Assembly: GCA_018399915.1 (NCBI GenBank)
Contig: JAGYNW010000141.1
Coordinates: forward strand, 1 to 5,796
DNA from: Candidatus Omnitrophota bacterium
GTDB lineage: Bacteria; Omnitrophota; Gorgyraeia; Zapsychrales; Zapsychraceae
Direction: 5' to 3'
DNA: 5,796 bases
The position numbers were made by a program, and so were the translations under genes. The notes under the pieces are model-generated. The model did not search any database, had not been told where the DNA came from, and worked only from the letters and a program-made list of their open reading frames with translations. Shown here piece after piece: positions 4,307 to 5,796 of the stretch. The stretch's first letter is position 1. Each line of letters starts with the position of its first letter.

Positions 4307-5796
4307 ATGCGCAGAATTATTGAAAATTTATGTTCCCGAGTGAATGCTTTTTTTACTAATTCCCTCCATCATGCGCCACAAGGCATGGACCTGGGAATCC
4401 TTTCCCTTTTCACGATTTTAATAACAGTCCAACCCTATTATCTACATAGGGTTGTGGATTATTTCGAACTGGCCATTTACCTGCCCGGCATAAACGCGCT
4501 TATGAACGGCCTAATCCCTTACAGGGATTTCTTCCATCTGCGCGGCCCGCTGGAACTCTATGTGCCGGCTTTTTTCATGAAGCTTTTCGGGAAAAATATC
4601 GCGGTGCTGTGCACCTACTTCTATGTGGGTACCATTGCCACGCTTATTATTTGGATCATGATTGCCAGACAGATCTTTAAAACCCGCCTCATCCTCTACC
4701 TGTTCACATTGGTTCTGATCGCCCGCACTTTTCCCCGGGTTGTTTTTCAGATCTGGGGAGGGATGCGTTTTGCCTTAGGGGCCCTGGCTGTGTTATTTAT
4801 CATCAAACACCTTAAAACAAAAAAATACTTTTGGATGCTGTTGGCAGGCATCACAACAAGCCTCGGGCTATTAACAAGCGTGGAGATAGGCGTCTTTGCG
4901 ATTTTTAGTGTCATTGCCACTGCAGCCGTCTTTCTGCTTTTCCGTTTTTATGGCCTTAAAGAAGTGCTGAAAGCATGCCTCTGGTTCAGCGCCGGGATGC
5001 TTTTCATCTTAATTCCCTACGGGATTTACCTTGCAGCAACGGAATCCCTGGGGCCATTTATAGATTCCTTCTTATCCGTGACACAGAACATGCCGCAGGT
5101 ATTCCCGGATCACCTTTTCGAAGACCACCCCCGCAGCGTTTTAGAAGCGCTCCTGGGGCTTAATCCCGGCAATAAACATTTCAAGCATCTGACGCCCGCC
5201 TACTGCTATATCTTTTTTGCGCTATTTTTCCTGACAAAACTCAAAAAAAAGGACATTTCTGAAGAAAGCCTGCAAATTCTGCCAGTCTGTTTTTATGGAT
5301 TCATCATGTATGTTTTTGCTTTTAGAAAAATCGGGGCCGCGCAATTTGAAATGGCCCTCCAGCCGGAAAAGATCCTGCTGTTCTTTATGCTTGAACGGGC
5401 CTATAGCCTGCTGATCCTGTCAAAGAATAAATTCCGCATGCTTAAAGAAAGCACCTCCATTAAAAAATTGAAAAAGCCCCTGAGGCTCAAGATAATCGGA
5501 ATCAATCTGCTCCTGTTCCTTTTTCTTGGTTCTTCGCTCGGCTATCCTATTCAAAGACTCAATCACCGCTTCATCGCGTTTCAATATTTACGCAATTGGC
5601 TGACGGGACAAGAGACCGAAAGCCTAAAACCGGATGAAACCCTGGTCAAAGCCAACGTGCCTGCGGCGCAAGGATTATATATCCCCTCCTGGCAAAAGGA
5701 AGATTTTGAAGGCCTGAATCAATTTGTGACACAACACATGCAAAAGCAGGATAAACTCTTTACCTTCCCTGAACTCGGCATCTACAATTTTATCGT
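4307..5796 (+). CDS. Multi-spanning GT-C-type glycosyltransferase, C-terminus cut by window edge
   Basis: The frame runs from ATG 4307 through 496 full codons to the right edge without a stop. The protein is strongly hydrophobic, with probable membrane segments near residues 28-48, 97-119, 127-140, 153-167, 174-190, 193-212, 222-243, 299-311, 326-340, 356-371 and 396-413, followed by a soluble part. The first extracytoplasmic loop has VVDYFE (49-54) and then NGLIPYRDFFHLRGPLELY (67-85). Acidic residues here (Asp51, Glu54, Asp74) are candidates for the catalytic acid, and the G-x-PYRDF...GP pattern is familiar from GT39/RgtA-like GT-C proteins, which use polyprenyl-phosphate sugars on the outer side of the membrane. 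The tail segment KLFTFPELGIYNF (483-495) also suits that group. A TAA lies four codons upstream and no Shine-Dalgarno is visible; Met27, just before the first membrane segment, is an alternative start. It is divergent from the other genes. An O-antigen polymerase-like role cannot be excluded. Confidence 0.82.
   Translation, partial: MRRIIENLCSRVNAFFTNSLHHAPQGMDLGILSLFTILITVQPYYLHRVVDYFELAIYLPGINALMNGLIPYRDFFHLRGPLELYVPAFFMKLFGKNIAVLCTYFYVGTIATLIIWIMIARQIFKTRLILYLFTLVLIARTFPRVVFQIWGGMRFALGALAVLFIIKHLKTKKYFWMLLAGITTSLGLLTSVEIGVFAIFSVIATAAVFLLFRFYGLKEVLKACLWFSAGMLFILIPYGIYLAATESLGPFIDSFLSVTQNMPQVFPDHLFEDHPRSVLEALLGLNPGNKHFKHLTPAYCYIFFALFFLTKLKKKDISEESLQILPVCFYGFIMYVFAFRKIGAAQFEMALQPEKILLFFMLERAYSLLILSKNKFRMLKESTSIKKLKKPLRLKIIGINLLLFLFLGSSLGYPIQRLNHRFIAFQYLRNWLTGQETESLKPDETLVKANVPAAQGLYIPSWQKEDFEGLNQFVTQHMQKQDKLFTFPELGIYNFI

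Noticed and set aside
4975..5163. 62-codon plus-strand frame inside the GT-C gene
   Set aside because: It is out of frame with a long, clearly membrane-protein coding frame that runs through it, and its product is low-complexity and proline/arginine-rich.

Overview
The window is a surface-polysaccharide (O-antigen, capsule or exopolysaccharide) locus from a bacterium. Base composition looks mid-40s percent GC by eye. Intergenic gaps are 14-49 bp inside one tight minus-strand gene cluster, with one 106-bp divergent promoter region. The presence of an exported protein with a Sec signal and of sugar-activating enzymes fits a Gram-negative environmental lineage. The protein style (a GT2 beginning MKISGF, a DegT-fold protein with a TIEGG motif) reminds me of candidate phyla such as Omnitrophota, but that is an impression and not a demonstrated assignment.

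Layout. Five genes lie on the minus strand and are read right to left: an HddC-like sugar-1-phosphate nucleotidyltransferase (4200-3469), a DegT/DnrJ/EryC1/StrS-fold PLP/PMP enzyme (3419-2250), a GT4 retaining glycosyltransferase (2202-1093), a GT2 inverting glycosyltransferase (1056-217), and the first 67 residues of an exported protein that leaves the left edge (202-1). One gene lies on the plus strand, a multi-spanning GT-C-type membrane protein starting at 4307 and cut by the right edge. No RNA gene, insertion sequence, CRISPR array or stretch of more than 300 bases without a gene was seen.

How the genes may work together. The nucleotidyltransferase would make an NDP-sugar (GDP if truly HddC-like). 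The DegT-fold enzyme would modify it, the GT4 and GT2 enzymes would transfer sugars to a growing oligosaccharide at the cytoplasmic face, and the GT-C protein would add a sugar from a lipid carrier on the outer side of the membrane.

The two points of greatest interest are these. First, the DegT-fold enzyme has histidine (His199) where aminotransferases carry the PLP lysine. It lacks an iron-sulfur cysteine cluster, which points to a ColD-like sugar 3-dehydratase (deoxysugar synthesis) and away from an aminotransferase. Second, the divergent region 4201-4306 holds two face-to-face overlapping sigma70-like promoters, with a perfect 19-bp palindrome (9-1-9) over the presumed start site of one promoter and the -35 box of the other. 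This could be an operator controlling both directions.
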